DNA of 64,000 nt from Gammaproteobacteria bacterium (GCA_021325575.1 JAJPGW010000006.1:62001-126000), one strand, 5' to 3'; shown: positions 21,758 through 30,729, counted from the first letter of the stretch. Program-made: numbers and translations. Notes: generated from the letters alone by a model not told the origin.

Positions 21758-22548
21758 TGATTTTTACAAGAGAAAAAGGTGTAACAATTTTAGAATTCGT
21801 TTTGGTGCTCGCCATCATGAGTTCGATTGTGATCATCGGAATCAGGCAGTATCAGTTATATCGCAATGATGTCTATCTGCAGCAATTACAATACAATGTA
21901 AATATTTATATGCAAGCATTATCCGCTTATTACAATGCCAATTGTATTCAGAATTTAGATTACGATACACAAACGGCGACCACCACTGGCACATTGGATC
22001 CAAACAGCACACCTACTCCGCCGCCAACGACGGGCGCTTATACGATTACTGAAGCGCAATTGCGAGCTGGCGGATTTTTGACGATGCCATTGTTCACCAT
22101 CCCATTTGTTTCGCAATATGTTTTGCAATTTAATCCTTCATCGGATCCCGTCGGTACCTCACCGGCTGCACTTTCGCCGCCATTTCAAAATGGTAATCCT
22201 GCTTATCCATCGGGACCTGGTAGTGTGGGAAAAATTTATTTTTGGAAACCACAAGTTGCCGCTCAGATATCGTCAGTCGCGCTTGCTTCGCAGTATAAAA
22301 ATCAGGTGTCTGCTTTTTGTCAGTCTACTCTGGTGGGCTCGATAGTAACGCCTTGTGAAAGTAGTCCCGCGGCGAGTAGTTTTCTCGTATGGGAGCGCAC
22401 GCCATCGGTTTCCTCGGTTACGAGTAGCTGGTATTGGCCATCGGTTCCGTTAACAAAACAATTTAAACAACAATTCACAAATGATACATTCTATGAATTA
22501 AATAATCCGACCTGGGCTGCGACGCATTATTATTTATGTGGTGGGTAA
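21754..22548 (+). CDS. pilS: Type IV prepilin-like protein (PilS position)
   Basis: A 264-residue prepilin. A short leader MMIFTREKG is followed by the class III signal motif: cleavage after Gly before VTILEFVLVLAIMSSIVIIG, with the conserved Glu5 of mature pilins. A long N-terminal helix continues through YQLYRNDVYLQQLQYNVN. The C-terminal globular part contains several cysteines for a D-region disulfide and Pro/Thr-rich segments. The position right after pilQ-pilR matches R64 pilS, the major prepilin. At about 255 mature residues it is larger than R64 PilS, so a minor-pilin role is possible. Start 21754 or 21757. Confidence 0.82.
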   Translation: MMIFTREKGVTILEFVLVLAIMSSIVIIGIRQYQLYRNDVYLQQLQYNVNIYMQALSAYYNANCIQNLDYDTQTATTTGTLDPNSTPTPPPTTGAYTITEAQLRAGGFLTMPLFTIPFVSQYVLQFNPSSDPVGTSPAALSPPFQNGNPAYPSGPGSVGKIYFWKPQVAAQISSVALASQYKNQVSAFCQSTLVGSIVTPCESSPAASSFLVWERTPSVSSVTSSWYWPSVPLTKQFKQQFTNDTFYELNNPTWAATHYYLCGG

Positions 22549-22549
22549 C

Positions 22550-23620
22550 ATGAAAAAGATTCGTGGTGTAACTTTATTAGAAGTATTATTGGTGATGGCG
22601 ATTCTCGCCTCGGTCATGGTCATGTTAGTCGGTTATGTGCAACAAACAGCTGATGAAACACGAAGGGACCGCGCCACCTTACAAGTACAGCAAATTTTAA
22701 ATGCTACGCTCGCGTATTATGTTAATACCAGTACTTGGCCTGCAGCGGGTGATTTAGATGGAACCAGTCTATTACAAACGGGCGGTTATCTCCCGACTAC
22801 TGTGCTTAAAGATCCTTGGGGCGGTACGTATCATCTGGTTGGCACGAGCGCGAGCGGTACCGTATTTACAATACAAGCACCGAGTGTTCCCTCTCAGGCC
22901 GAAGCACAAATTCTGGCAGGGAGGTTACCTTTAGCTGCTATTACAGGTCCCACTGCCGGCAAATGGACAGTCAGCGCCAGTGTTCCTATGCCGGGTCAGA
23001 ATCTGAATAATGCGCGCTCAGTGAATTTTGCAGGAATTTATCATAGCGGTGCTTGTGTGCCGGCGCCGGTTTGTCCTGGAAATATGAAAGCAGCCATATA
23101 TGTTGCAGCTGTTGGAGTGAGTGGTGTAAACGATCCACCGACAGGATGTACTAATACCACTTGGAATGCTTCTTCTTCAAAAGATCCTAATAGCGCGAAT
23201 TCATTAACGGGTTGTACTGCGAATGTTTATCCTGTTAGCAGTTTCACCGCCTGGGCAAAAGGAGATGCGACCGGGAAACCTACCGCTTCAAATCCGGGTC
23301 CACTGGATTGTGCTACAACGCGCGCACCTGTTGCTATGCAATGCGACTGGACTTATACCGATCAAGGCGGACAGCTAGTCAATAATGCAGGCACACCTGA
23401 TCCAGTTGGTACCAATTATTGGAGGGTTTGTTTAAATGTTATTACGGAGAAGGGACAAGTCTATGCTGCGGGGTCTACTGGGACTTTTTTCAATTACCAA
23501 CAAGGCGCGATGATGGGAAGCGTCATGGCTGTAACGCGTTGTGTTCCAAATAATGGATCGGAAAGTCCTAGTGGTTCAAGTTTTGCTGTTTGGGGAATTA
23601 ACAGCGCCGGCTCTCCTTGA
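22550..23620 (+). CDS. Second type IV prepilin-like protein (PilV-like candidate)
   Basis: A 356-residue prepilin. ATG 22550 gives the leader MKKIRG, then VTLLEVLLVMAILASVMVML, with Glu5 and a hydrophobic helix. The start overlaps the end of the previous gene. A pseudopilin-like middle (DPWGGTYHLVG) is followed by a long Cys-, Gly- and Ser-rich C-terminal region. By size and position it could be the PilV-type minor tip pilin, whose C terminus is the adhesin in R64, but no shufflon segments or rci recombinase are present. It may instead be the major subunit. The assignment is by context. Confidence 0.78.
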   Translation: MKKIRGVTLLEVLLVMAILASVMVMLVGYVQQTADETRRDRATLQVQQILNATLAYYVNTSTWPAAGDLDGTSLLQTGGYLPTTVLKDPWGGTYHLVGTSASGTVFTIQAPSVPSQAEAQILAGRLPLAAITGPTAGKWTVSASVPMPGQNLNNARSVNFAGIYHSGACVPAPVCPGNMKAAIYVAAVGVSGVNDPPTGCTNTTWNASSSKDPNSANSLTGCTANVYPVSSFTAWAKGDATGKPTASNPGPLDCATTRAPVAMQCDWTYTDQGGQLVNNAGTPDPVGTNYWRVCLNVITEKGQVYAAGSTGTFFNYQQGAMMGSVMAVTRCVPNNGSESPSGSSFAVWGINSAGSP

Positions 23621-23636
23621 TGTTTTATTAAGGCAC

Positions 23637-23665
23637 TTACGCATTTAAAATAAATCGCTTATACT
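23637..23665 (+). promoter_or_regulatory. Possible internal promoter of pilL-N-O-P
   Basis: TATACT (23660-23665) with TTACGC (23637-23642) 17 bp upstream lies in the 86-bp gap, the largest inside the pilus locus. A second transcript for the outer-membrane subset is therefore plausible. Confidence 0.4.
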
Positions 23666-23706
23666 GAATGCAACTTCATGGAAAAAAGAGTTAAATGGAG
23701 AATCGT

Positions 23707-24141
23707 ATGAAGTGCATTCAAAAAGTTTGTGTGCTTTTTTTCTTGTTACCCAATCTTGTATTTGCAGGATGGCAGGTAGCGAAACCTTCGTGCGCGATTC
23801 CTAGTGAACCTTTTTTTCAAGCAGGTAATCAACAAGATAATTCGTTTGTTTCTACTTATGGCAGCGCTTCTTTTCCTAATCAATTTGCAAATTTAGGGAG
23901 ACCTGCCTCCGTCTATGCGATCAGCATCAGCGGTTCACTCAAAGAAAATCTAGAACGCATCATGGACCGATACCATTGGCGAGTCGTATGGAAAGCGCCT
24001 TATGATTACAATTTTGACGGGCGTGTAACGGGATCCAGTTTGCCGGATGTCATTGCAAAAATATTACGGCCCTTTCCACTAAAAGCTACTTTGTACATGT
24101 CTAACCGTACAATGATTGTTGTGCCGAAGGAGGCTACATAA
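23707..24141 (+). CDS. Periplasmic pilus protein with TcpQ/PilL-like domain
   Basis: A 144-residue protein. ATG 23707 has GGAGAA at good distance and starts a signal peptide (MKCIQKVCVLFFLLPNLVFA). The C-terminal 75 residues (GSLKENLERIMDRYHWRVVW ... MIVVPKE) have the pattern of the TcpQ/PilL C-terminal domain: an amphipathic helix, W, a DY-F-G turn and a final beta strand. In the toxin-coregulated and R64 pili such proteins stabilise the outer-membrane secretin. The place immediately before the secretin gene agrees. It is much shorter than R64 PilL, so only the C-terminal module is conserved. Confidence 0.75.
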   Translation: MKCIQKVCVLFFLLPNLVFAGWQVAKPSCAIPSEPFFQAGNQQDNSFVSTYGSASFPNQFANLGRPASVYAISISGSLKENLERIMDRYHWRVVWKAPYDYNFDGRVTGSSLPDVIAKILRPFPLKATLYMSNRTMIVVPKEAT

Positions 24142-24143
24142 CC

Positions 24144-25760
24144 ATGCAAAAAAGTATTTTATGTTTTTTAACCGTTTTGTTGACGGTGCTTTTGACGGGA
24201 TGCCAACCTCCTGGAGTTAAGGTCTACCATCAAACCGAAGGCAATGTCGCTGAAGTGACACAACGCATTAATGATATGCGTCATCGTTCCAATGCAAATT
24301 GCAGAGAACAACCGACTCTCACCGTTAATCAGGGACTGTATGTTGATAAAACCCCTATTATTCTCGCGCGTGATCCTGTTTGGTTACGAAATAGAATCGT
24401 CGTTCGTGGCGATGAACTGCCTTTTTCCTATTATAGTCGGCTAATTGCAGGCGGCGGCGGTCGTAATATTTTGACCCGCTATCAGGTGGGTATGGATCCT
24501 TCTGCGACTAAAGTGAGTTTTAATTACACCGGAACGGTCAGAGGCGCCTTGGATTTATTGGCGGCTAAAACCGGATTTGTTTACAACATTAACGGCAATA
24601 ATATTTATTGGCAGGCGTTTATTACTAAAACGTTTGATATTGCATTTATGCCGGGTGCCACCGATTACATGATGGGCAAAGCACAAGGCGGTGGAACGCT
24701 TAATGCGGGCGGTGCTGGTGGGGGTGCAGGTGGTGGCAATACCGTGACTGCCATGATCGATGACAGCGCAGCTTCGCAATATAGTAGCCTTAAAGGCACG
24801 TTATCGGTCTGGAAGGATTTGCAAAATTCGATTACTCAATTACTTTCGCCTGATGGCAAAGTCATGGTTTCTGAATCGACTACAACGGTCACTGTCAGAG
24901 ATCGTCCTAGCAATGTGGCGTTGATTTCAACTTTTATCAACAATTTAAATAAAAATTTATCGAAACAAGTATTGGTGAAGGTCCAAGTATTGAGCATTCA
25001 ATTATCCAATGACTTTGTCTTTGGGGTTAATTGGGATATTGTCCAGCGAATGTTTTTGGGCGGGGGCACCAACTTTGTTTTAAATTCAAATCAAGGTATC
25101 CCTGTTAGTATCACTAATCTGGGCTCGACCACAACCACACAAACAGGTATTCAGCCTTCCAATCCAAATGCTTCAACGGGTTATTCAGCATTAATCAATG
25201 CGCTGACACAGCAAGGCAAAGTGTCTATCGTGTCCGAACCGCGAGTCGTTTGTTTGAATAACCAGGTTTCTGAAATCCGAATTGTGACGCAAGAAGGTTA
25301 TTTAGCGAGTGTGCAAAATACCACGCCTGGCGGTAGTTTGGTGGGCAGCAGCACGGTGACTTCACAGCTCACGCCGGGCACACTGATTACAGGTTTGACC
25401 TTGTATATCTTGCCGAAAATTATGGGCAATAAGGTGATTATGCAGGTGAATGCGGATTTATCCGTTAAGAACAGCATCACGTCCTTTTCGTCGCAAACGG
25501 GTACTAGCACACCTCCGACCACAGGTGCGGCTCCAGGATCATTTATCCAGTTGCCGAATGTAACCCAAAAACAATTTAACCAACGCAGTATCATTGGTAC
25601 CGGCGATACTTTAATTCTTGCAGGATTCCGCCAAGTACAGAATACAGCGAATGCAACCCAGCTTTTAGGAATGCAGGCGTTAGGTGGACGAGGTGCTTTA
25701 CAAGATAATAGCGATACAATTGTATTGATTACGCCTATTATTTTGCATGGATGTGTATAA
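24144..25760 (+). CDS. pilN: Type IVb pilus secretin lipoprotein (PilN)
   Basis: A 538-residue outer-membrane secretin with a lipoprotein signal: hydrophobic LCFLTVLLTVLLTGC, acylated Cys in LLTGC. The N-terminal domain is followed by a Gly-rich stretch (about 180-200) and the secretin core, with VKVQVLSIQLSNDFVFGVNWD, QGKVSIVSEPRVVCLNNQVS and a final strand region GLTLYILPKIMGNKVIMQVN. The C terminus ends ILITPII-type as in the family. As a lipid-anchored secretin it need not use a separate pilotin. GGAG precedes the start, and it abuts pilO with no gap. Confidence 0.88.
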   Translation: MQKSILCFLTVLLTVLLTGCQPPGVKVYHQTEGNVAEVTQRINDMRHRSNANCREQPTLTVNQGLYVDKTPIILARDPVWLRNRIVVRGDELPFSYYSRLIAGGGGRNILTRYQVGMDPSATKVSFNYTGTVRGALDLLAAKTGFVYNINGNNIYWQAFITKTFDIAFMPGATDYMMGKAQGGGTLNAGGAGGGAGGGNTVTAMIDDSAASQYSSLKGTLSVWKDLQNSITQLLSPDGKVMVSESTTTVTVRDRPSNVALISTFINNLNKNLSKQVLVKVQVLSIQLSNDFVFGVNWDIVQRMFLGGGTNFVLNSNQGIPVSITNLGSTTTTQTGIQPSNPNASTGYSALINALTQQGKVSIVSEPRVVCLNNQVSEIRIVTQEGYLASVQNTTPGGSLVGSSTVTSQLTPGTLITGLTLYILPKIMGNKVIMQVNADLSVKNSITSFSSQTGTSTPPTTGAAPGSFIQLPNVTQKQFNQRSIIGTGDTLILAGFRQVQNTANATQLLGMQALGGRGALQDNSDTIVLITPIILHGCV

Positions 25761-26999
25761 ATGCCATTTATTACACGAGAAGACGGTGAACGTTTTGTTA
25801 TTCCCTCTTATCGCGACATCTTAAGCGCGAAAAAATCCAATCTTTTGCGCCGTGAAATTTTATTACTTAGCTCAAATTATGGCGAGTATATCGTTCTTCA
25901 ACGCAAGAATGTTAATCAATATGAAATTGCTTTTTCACCCGATCCTGGTTATTTATTGGGTGAATCCATCTGGAATTATTTTAAGCGTCCACAGGATTTA
26001 ATTTATTGCGAAGCCGTTCCAAATACCTCTGAAGCCATTCTCGTCATTGTAAAATCAGGCAGCGTGTATCTGGATGGTGTTTTTCCAGTTGATGTGATTG
26101 TGGATGAGTTACTGGTTTTTCGCACTCAACAAAATTATTTTGAAATTTATACTTACGGCGATGTGCCAATTTCCAAGCAACCTCAAGAAGGAAAATTTGC
26201 CTTTGCCGATTCGTCGGTCAAATCATTCAGCGTCTTAGATAAACCGGTTTTTCCGACTTTACCGACGGTTAAAACGTTTCAGCTGCAACCGGTTGAATCG
26301 GTTTTAAGAGCAAAAGGGATTGGCGTATTTCCAGTTGGCAGATTGTTATTGGTTTTAGCGGCGGCGGCTTTTGTCGTTATACTGGGATATCTCATTTCAT
26401 CTCACAAAAAAGAATTACCGCAAGTCATTGTGCGAGCCACGAATCCCTTTCAGGGCTATTACGATACGCTCAACTCACCGGATCCAGCGGATCAGGTACG
26501 CTGGATTGCGAGCAATCTCTGGCTTTTAACCACAATACAGGGATGGTATCCACAGTCAGTGCTATTCACCGACTATACACTGGATGCATTGATGAAATCC
26601 GAAGGAACCCGAACAAATATTTTATTTGATTGGGCTTTGCATAATAATGGCAATATTGATGTAAGAACCGATGGTTTTCACCTCACGATTGAAGGCGGAT
26701 TTTTCAATCGCGGTATTAATACAACCATTATGCCCTTAACAAAAGTGGTTGCAACCATAATTGATCGGTTATCCTATGTTTTGCCCGGAAATAATTTGGA
26801 TGTGGGGCTAAATATCAATCGAGGCAGATACAGCGAGCTCCAGTTAACGATTACTTTTATTGATATTACTCCGACTACCCTGGATTTAATCAGTAGACAA
26901 TTGCGGGGATTGCCTCTTGTGTTGTTGAAATTAACAGCAAGAATGAGTAACAATGGATTAATATCAGGTACCATTATTTTAAAAGCATTAGGAAGCTAA
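25761..26999 (+). CDS. pilO: Type IVb pilus accessory protein PilO
   Basis: A 412-residue bitopic protein. The N-terminal cytoplasmic region (1-190) contains the beta-rich repeat seen in PilO2-type proteins (SSNYGEYIVLQRKNVNQYEI). A single membrane helix lies at about 193-213 (GRLLLVLAAAAFVVILGYLI), and a 200-residue periplasmic domain follows. It matches the pilin accessory PilO family of IncI pili by layout and position between pilN and pilP. In the complex it likely aligns the inner-membrane platform with the secretin. The start follows the pilN stop directly. Confidence 0.8.
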   Translation: MPFITREDGERFVIPSYRDILSAKKSNLLRREILLLSSNYGEYIVLQRKNVNQYEIAFSPDPGYLLGESIWNYFKRPQDLIYCEAVPNTSEAILVIVKSGSVYLDGVFPVDVIVDELLVFRTQQNYFEIYTYGDVPISKQPQEGKFAFADSSVKSFSVLDKPVFPTLPTVKTFQLQPVESVLRAKGIGVFPVGRLLLVLAAAAFVVILGYLISSHKKELPQVIVRATNPFQGYYDTLNSPDPADQVRWIASNLWLLTTIQGWYPQSVLFTDYTLDALMKSEGTRTNILFDWALHNNGNIDVRTDGFHLTIEGGFFNRGINTTIMPLTKVVATIIDRLSYVLPGNNLDVGLNINRGRYSELQLTITFIDITPTTLDLISRQLRGLPLVLLKLTARMSNNGLISGTIILKALGS

Positions 27000-27002
27000 A
27001 TC

Positions 27003-27830
27003 ATGCCAGAGAATCCAATGAAAGCAGGTATGACCACCAAACAAAAAGCGACGATTGGGGCATTGGTTGTTGTTGTCCTCATTATTGTTTGGCAGGTGAT
27101 GGGCTTGTTTGGCGGTGGCAGTAAAACAGCAGAACCTGCAACCAACACTGTTATTACGCCTGCAGCGCAGCCAACAGCGGGTGCAAACCCAAGCCCAAGC
27201 CTAAATCCCGCGACTCCAGGACAACCCGGTGCACCAGTTGCTCCTCACCCTGTGATGCCGGTGCAGAATAATGTAGTACAGGCGGGTATCGCTCCCCTTT
27301 CCCTCGAAGGTGAAATCGCTGATATTCAGAAAAAAACCGAACAAAAATACATTGATCAAATTAATCAATTACAAATGTTGCGCATCCAGCGCGAAATTGC
27401 TGAAACCAATCAAGCCATTGCTAATGCAAGATTGGCAACGGTCACCGCTGAACGAGGTGTAACTGATCTTTTAACCAAGCCTTCTGCTAATAGCCAGCAA
27501 ATTCCGGCGGGTGCTTATGCTAATGCGTTGGCGAATCCAACTCCGACGGGTATCGCTCTCCCAACGGAAGTGACGACTACAACGACTGCGCCAGTCGCAA
27601 CACCACCTCCTGCTCCACCCGTGATGGAAGCACAATACGTGGTGATATCCGTTTCCATGCAGCTAGGTCGATGGAATGCGGTGCTGGGTAATCAGGGCAA
27701 ACTCTATAATGTACATGTGGGTGATGTATTACCTTTGGATAATTCGGTGGTGGCTTCGATTTCTAAAAGCGGTGTGGTGTTGCAGAAAGAAGGGAAGAGA
27801 CGCAAGATCAGTATATTAAGCGCGATTTAA
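27003..27830 (+). CDS. pilP: Type IVb pilus biogenesis protein PilP
   Basis: A 275-residue protein with a membrane anchor at about 17-36 (TIGALVVVVLIIVWQVMGLF). A Pro/Ala/Thr-rich periplasmic linker (about 40-95) and a coiled coil (about 100-150, EGEIADIQKKTEQKYIDQIN) follow. The C-terminal domain of about 70 residues with QLGRWNAVLGNQGKLYNVHVGDVLP has the PilP/GspC-like homology-region pattern. It is the last gene of the locus, 3 bp after pilO and followed by a degenerate family A repeat. Its role is probably bridging the inner-membrane complex and the PilN secretin. Confidence 0.85.
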   Translation: MPENPMKAGMTTKQKATIGALVVVVLIIVWQVMGLFGGGSKTAEPATNTVITPAAQPTAGANPSPSLNPATPGQPGAPVAPHPVMPVQNNVVQAGIAPLSLEGEIADIQKKTEQKYIDQINQLQMLRIQREIAETNQAIANARLATVTAERGVTDLLTKPSANSQQIPAGAYANALANPTPTGIALPTEVTTTTTAPVATPPPAPPVMEAQYVVISVSMQLGRWNAVLGNQGKLYNVHVGDVLPLDNSVVASISKSGVVLQKEGKRRKISILSAI

Positions 27831-27845
27831 AAGGGACGCGTCGTG

Positions 27846-27898
27846 GTCATTGCAATCTCTCAAAAGATTGCTTCGTCGCTACGCTCCTAGCAATGACG
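27846..27898. repeat. Palindromic interspersed repeat, family A, degenerate copy 3
   Basis: The 5' outer arm is largely lost: GTCATTGC runs straight into AATCTCTC. The inner stem and the 3' arm, CTAGCAATGACG, remain. It lies between convergent pilP and dapF. The internal deletion shows the element decays in place. Confidence 0.78.
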
Positions 27899-27912
27899 GG
27901 TACATGCAGACA

Positions 27913-28704
27913 TTAAATCTCTCCCTCAAAAACTTTTTCCGCCGGCCCCGTCAAAAACACCGGATGATCTTTCCCCTGCCATTCAATTTCCAGCGTCCCC
28001 AATTTTAATTCAACAGAAATTTTAGCATTCAGCAATTGGTTCTGAATGCCAGTCACAACCGCGGCGCAGGCATTGCTTCCACAAGCCAATGTTTCCCCTG
28101 CCCCACGTTCAAACGTGCGTAGTCGAATCCGATCACGGTTCACAATTTCCATAAAACCAACATTAATCCCTTCTGGAAAAACTGCATGGGTCGAAATGCT
28201 CGGTGCCAATTGACTCACTGGAAAATCTTGCACCGAATTGACCTGCAAAATCGCATGTGGATTACCTAACGATAAAATAGTCAATGGGAATGTTTTATTT
28301 TCAAGTTCGAGCTCAAGATTTTTTTTAAAGTGGGGAACACCCATATTCACCGTGATTTGATTAAAATTTTTAATCAATGTTTCAACGGTTCCACCTTTGG
28401 TTGCGATGGTTAAATTAGGTTTATCACTTAGTTTTTCTTCCGCAATAAAACGGGCAAGACAACGCATGCCATTTCCGCATTGCTCAGCTTCACTTCCATC
28501 CGAATTAAAAATGTCACAAGAAAAATCGGCATTTTTGCCAGGTTTAAGCACGAGTAATTGGTCAAACCCAATTCCTTGATGACGGTCAGCGAGTTTTTTA
28601 ATTGAACTATTTTGTATTGAAAACGGTTCGGTGATCCCATTAATGACAATAAAATCATTGCCAAGCCCGTGCATTTTTGTAAATTTAACGTTTGTGCGCG
28701 CCAT
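27913..28704 (-). CDS. dapF: Diaminopimelate epimerase
   Basis: A 263-residue cofactor-free epimerase converting LL- to meso-diaminopimelate for peptidoglycan and lysine. Both catalytic cysteines are present: QCGNGMRC (N-terminal half) and GAGETLACGSNACAA (C-terminal half). The family N-terminal motif KMHGLGNDFIVI follows start ATG 28704, which has GGGAA upstream. The gene overlaps the end of the small lipoprotein gene lptM and belongs to the pgi-lptM-dapF unit. In enterobacteria lptM and dapF are also neighbours. Confidence 0.96.
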   Translation of the reverse strand: MARTNVKFTKMHGLGNDFIVINGITEPFSIQNSSIKKLADRHQGIGFDQLLVLKPGKNADFSCDIFNSDGSEAEQCGNGMRCLARFIAEEKLSDKPNLTIATKGGTVETLIKNFNQITVNMGVPHFKKNLELELENKTFPLTILSLGNPHAILQVNSVQDFPVSQLAPSISTHAVFPEGINVGFMEIVNRDRIRLRTFERGAGETLACGSNACAAVVTGIQNQLLNAKISVELKLGTLEIEWQGKDHPVFLTGPAEKVFEGEI

Positions 28705-28822
28705 AATAGTTCCCTTCAATCGGTGTGGGATTGCACGGTTTAACGGGTAAATAAAGCTTTCCCGATTGGCCGCAACCCGAAAGAGTAAAAATGAAGATCA
28801 TCGCTATTATAATTTTTCGCAT
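28685..28822 (-). CDS. lptM: LptM-type small lipoprotein (formerly YifL)
   Basis: A 45-residue frame lies between pgi and dapF. The start ATG 28822 has GAGAA upstream and sits inside the end of pgi; the stop TAA (28687-28685) is inside dapF. The protein is MRKIIIAMIFIFTLSGC then GQSGKLYLP: a lipobox LSGC followed by the short motif GxxGxLYLP, characteristic of LptM. In E. coli, LptM binds the LptD-LptE translocon and helps its oxidative maturation; dsbB in this window supplies the disulfide pathway. The position next to dapF is the same as in enterobacteria, which strengthens the call despite its small size. Confidence 0.88.
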   Translation of the reverse strand: MRKIIIAMIFIFTLSGCGQSGKLYLPVKPCNPTPIEGNYYGAHKR

Positions 28823-30408
28823 GATGAATTTCTCATTTTTTTGTAATGCTGAATTAAATGCATTGTTGATGGATCGTGTTCGGGATTTGCATTGTCCGTT
28901 TGGAAATCCAGAAGAATTTGTGGCAACAATTCTTTTCCAAGTTCAACACCCCATTGATCAAAGGAATTAATGTCCCAAATAACGCCTTGCACAAACGTTT
29001 TATGTTCATAAAGCGCTAATAAAGCACCCAGATTGCGTGATGTTAATTTCGGCATAAATAAAATATTACTGGGACGATTGCCTTGAAAAGCTTTATGCAA
29101 ATGGGTCGAAGGCTTGCCTTGCATCAAAGCCTTGGCTTGGCTCAACGCGCTCGCAATTAAAATATCCTGATGTCCTTCTAATGGATGGGGGTGCTCGGCC
29201 ACCAAAATAAAATCCACCGGAATAAAATAAGGCCCTTGATGCAGCAGCTGATAAAACGCATGCTGACCATTACACCCTTGTTCACCCCAAATGATGGGCG
29301 CTGTGTGATACTGAGTGGTAGTACCCGTATGCGTGGTACTTTTGCCATTGCTTTCCATATCGAGTTGCTGCAAATAAAGTCGCAGAAAATCCAGCTGATC
29401 CGAATAGGGAATAATTGCGTAACTTTGCGTTTGAAAAAAATTGATGTACCACAATCCGAGCATCGCGAGGATCACCGGCATATTCGATCGCAAATCGGTG
29501 TGACGAAAATGTTGATCCATTTCGTATGCACCATCCAAAAACTCGTAAAAACCTGGCATCCCAATCATCAATGCCAGCGGCAAACCAATCGCTGACCAAA
29601 CTGAAAAACGGCCGCCGACCCATTCCCAGAGCGGAAAAATAGCATCAGCGGAAATGCCGAATGCGTTGGCTTTTTCAATGGCTGACGTCACTGCAATAAA
29701 ATGATTAGAAAGATTTGTTTGGTTTAATTTTTTTTCGAGCCATGCGCGTATGGTTTTGGCATGGGTCATGGTTTCCAAGGTGGTAAATGATTTAGAAGAA
29801 ATGATAAATAAAGTGGTTTCTGGATCAATTTTTTGTAACACGTGATTTAAATGGGTGCCATCAATATTAGAAACAAAATGGAACTGAAGATCAGTAATGG
29901 CGTTTTGACTCAAAGCGGAAGTGGTCAGCAAAGGACCTAAATGCGAACCGCCAATGCCAACATTGACGATGTGTTTGATCGGTTTTCCAGTAGCACCCAG
30001 CCAAGTTTGCTGATGAATTTTTTCCACAAAATCCTGCATTTTCTGCAGAACGGACCGGACCTCAGGCATAATATCGTTTTGATTAACGTAAATGGCTTGC
30101 TTGCTGCGATTACGTAATGCCGTATGCAAAGCCGGACGATTTTCAGTGGAATTAAGCGATTTTCCAATGAATAAATCGTCTATTTTTTGCGATAAATTAG
30201 CGGCTTTGGCAAGGTCCAGTAATAATGAAATCGTTTTTTCTGTGATACGGTTTTTGGAATAATCCAATAAAAAATCCCCTGCCTGGAGCGAAAACCGCTT
30301 GGCACGCATCGGGTCCTCTTTAAACCACGAGGACATTTCGCATCCCGCGATGTCTTTTTGATGGGATTTTAGGGCTTGCCACTCAGCCCATTCAGTCAAT
30401 GGTTTCAT
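28807..30408 (-). CDS. pgi: Glucose-6-phosphate isomerase
   Basis: A 533-residue cytoplasmic isomerase of glycolysis/gluconeogenesis. The family motifs are GIGGSHLGP (sugar-phosphate binding), the catalytic-region WEWVGGRFSVWSAIGLPLAL, NMESNGKS-type DMESNGKST, and GEQGCNGQHAFYQLLHQG near the C-terminal third. The length equals other bacterial Pgi enzymes of the long type. It heads the minus-strand unit with lptM and dapF, and is divergent from the zapB-like gene. Confidence 0.97.
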   Translation of the reverse strand: MKPLTEWAEWQALKSHQKDIAGCEMSSWFKEDPMRAKRFSLQAGDFLLDYSKNRITEKTISLLLDLAKAANLSQKIDDLFIGKSLNSTENRPALHTALRNRSKQAIYVNQNDIMPEVRSVLQKMQDFVEKIHQQTWLGATGKPIKHIVNVGIGGSHLGPLLTTSALSQNAITDLQFHFVSNIDGTHLNHVLQKIDPETTLFIISSKSFTTLETMTHAKTIRAWLEKKLNQTNLSNHFIAVTSAIEKANAFGISADAIFPLWEWVGGRFSVWSAIGLPLALMIGMPGFYEFLDGAYEMDQHFRHTDLRSNMPVILAMLGLWYINFFQTQSYAIIPYSDQLDFLRLYLQQLDMESNGKSTTHTGTTTQYHTAPIIWGEQGCNGQHAFYQLLHQGPYFIPVDFILVAEHPHPLEGHQDILIASALSQAKALMQGKPSTHLHKAFQGNRPSNILFMPKLTSRNLGALLALYEHKTFVQGVIWDINSFDQWGVELGKELLPQILLDFQTDNANPEHDPSTMHLIQHYKKMRNSSCEKL

Positions 30409-30522
30409 CGATTTAAGTCTTTAAGAAAAGGGTTATAGAATACCCGATTTTAGGGGTTTCGTCGATGTTGACGGGGGTGACTCCCGAGGCTTAATATGGG
30501 TCAAATGAAAGGATTACCCCGC

Positions 30523-30729
30523 ATGGAAGATGCCATACATTATCTTGAAATCAAGATCCAAAAGCTTGTTAGACAATGCGAGCAATTAAAAGAAGACAAT
30601 CTACAGCTGAGACAAAGCAAAGCCCGGCTCATCCGTGAAAAAGAATTATTGCTGGCCAAAAATAAAGTCGCGATTGTCCAGATAGAAAATATGGTCTCCC
30701 GTTTAAAATCAATAGAGAAGCCGCAATGA
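30523..30729 (+). CDS. ZapB-like coiled-coil protein (TIGR02449/DUF904 type)
   Basis: A short, almost wholly coiled-coil protein: MEDAIHYLEIKIQKLVRQCE, followed by LKEDNLQLR and a Lys/Arg-rich heptad. It precedes zapA with an ATGA overlap, as in many gammaproteobacteria. It is probably a divisome-associated factor stabilising the FtsZ ring with ZapA. I prefer ATG 30523 (68 residues), which has AAAGGA at good distance; ATG 30496, giving 77 residues, also has a GAGG site. The function is inferred from size, coiled coil and neighbour. Confidence 0.8.
   Translation: MEDAIHYLEIKIQKLVRQCEQLKEDNLQLRQSKARLIREKELLLAKNKVAIVQIENMVSRLKSIEKPQ

Noticed and set aside
22550-23620. Shufflon segments in the PilV-like gene
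   Set aside because: No 19-bp inverted sfx-type repeats and no recombinase gene were found nearby.
30412-30425. TTTAAG repeated after two bases upstream of pgi, resembling a tandem TTAA box
   Set aside because: The half-site period is 8 bp, not 11, and no -10 lies at the fixed distance; pgi is also a housekeeping gene.
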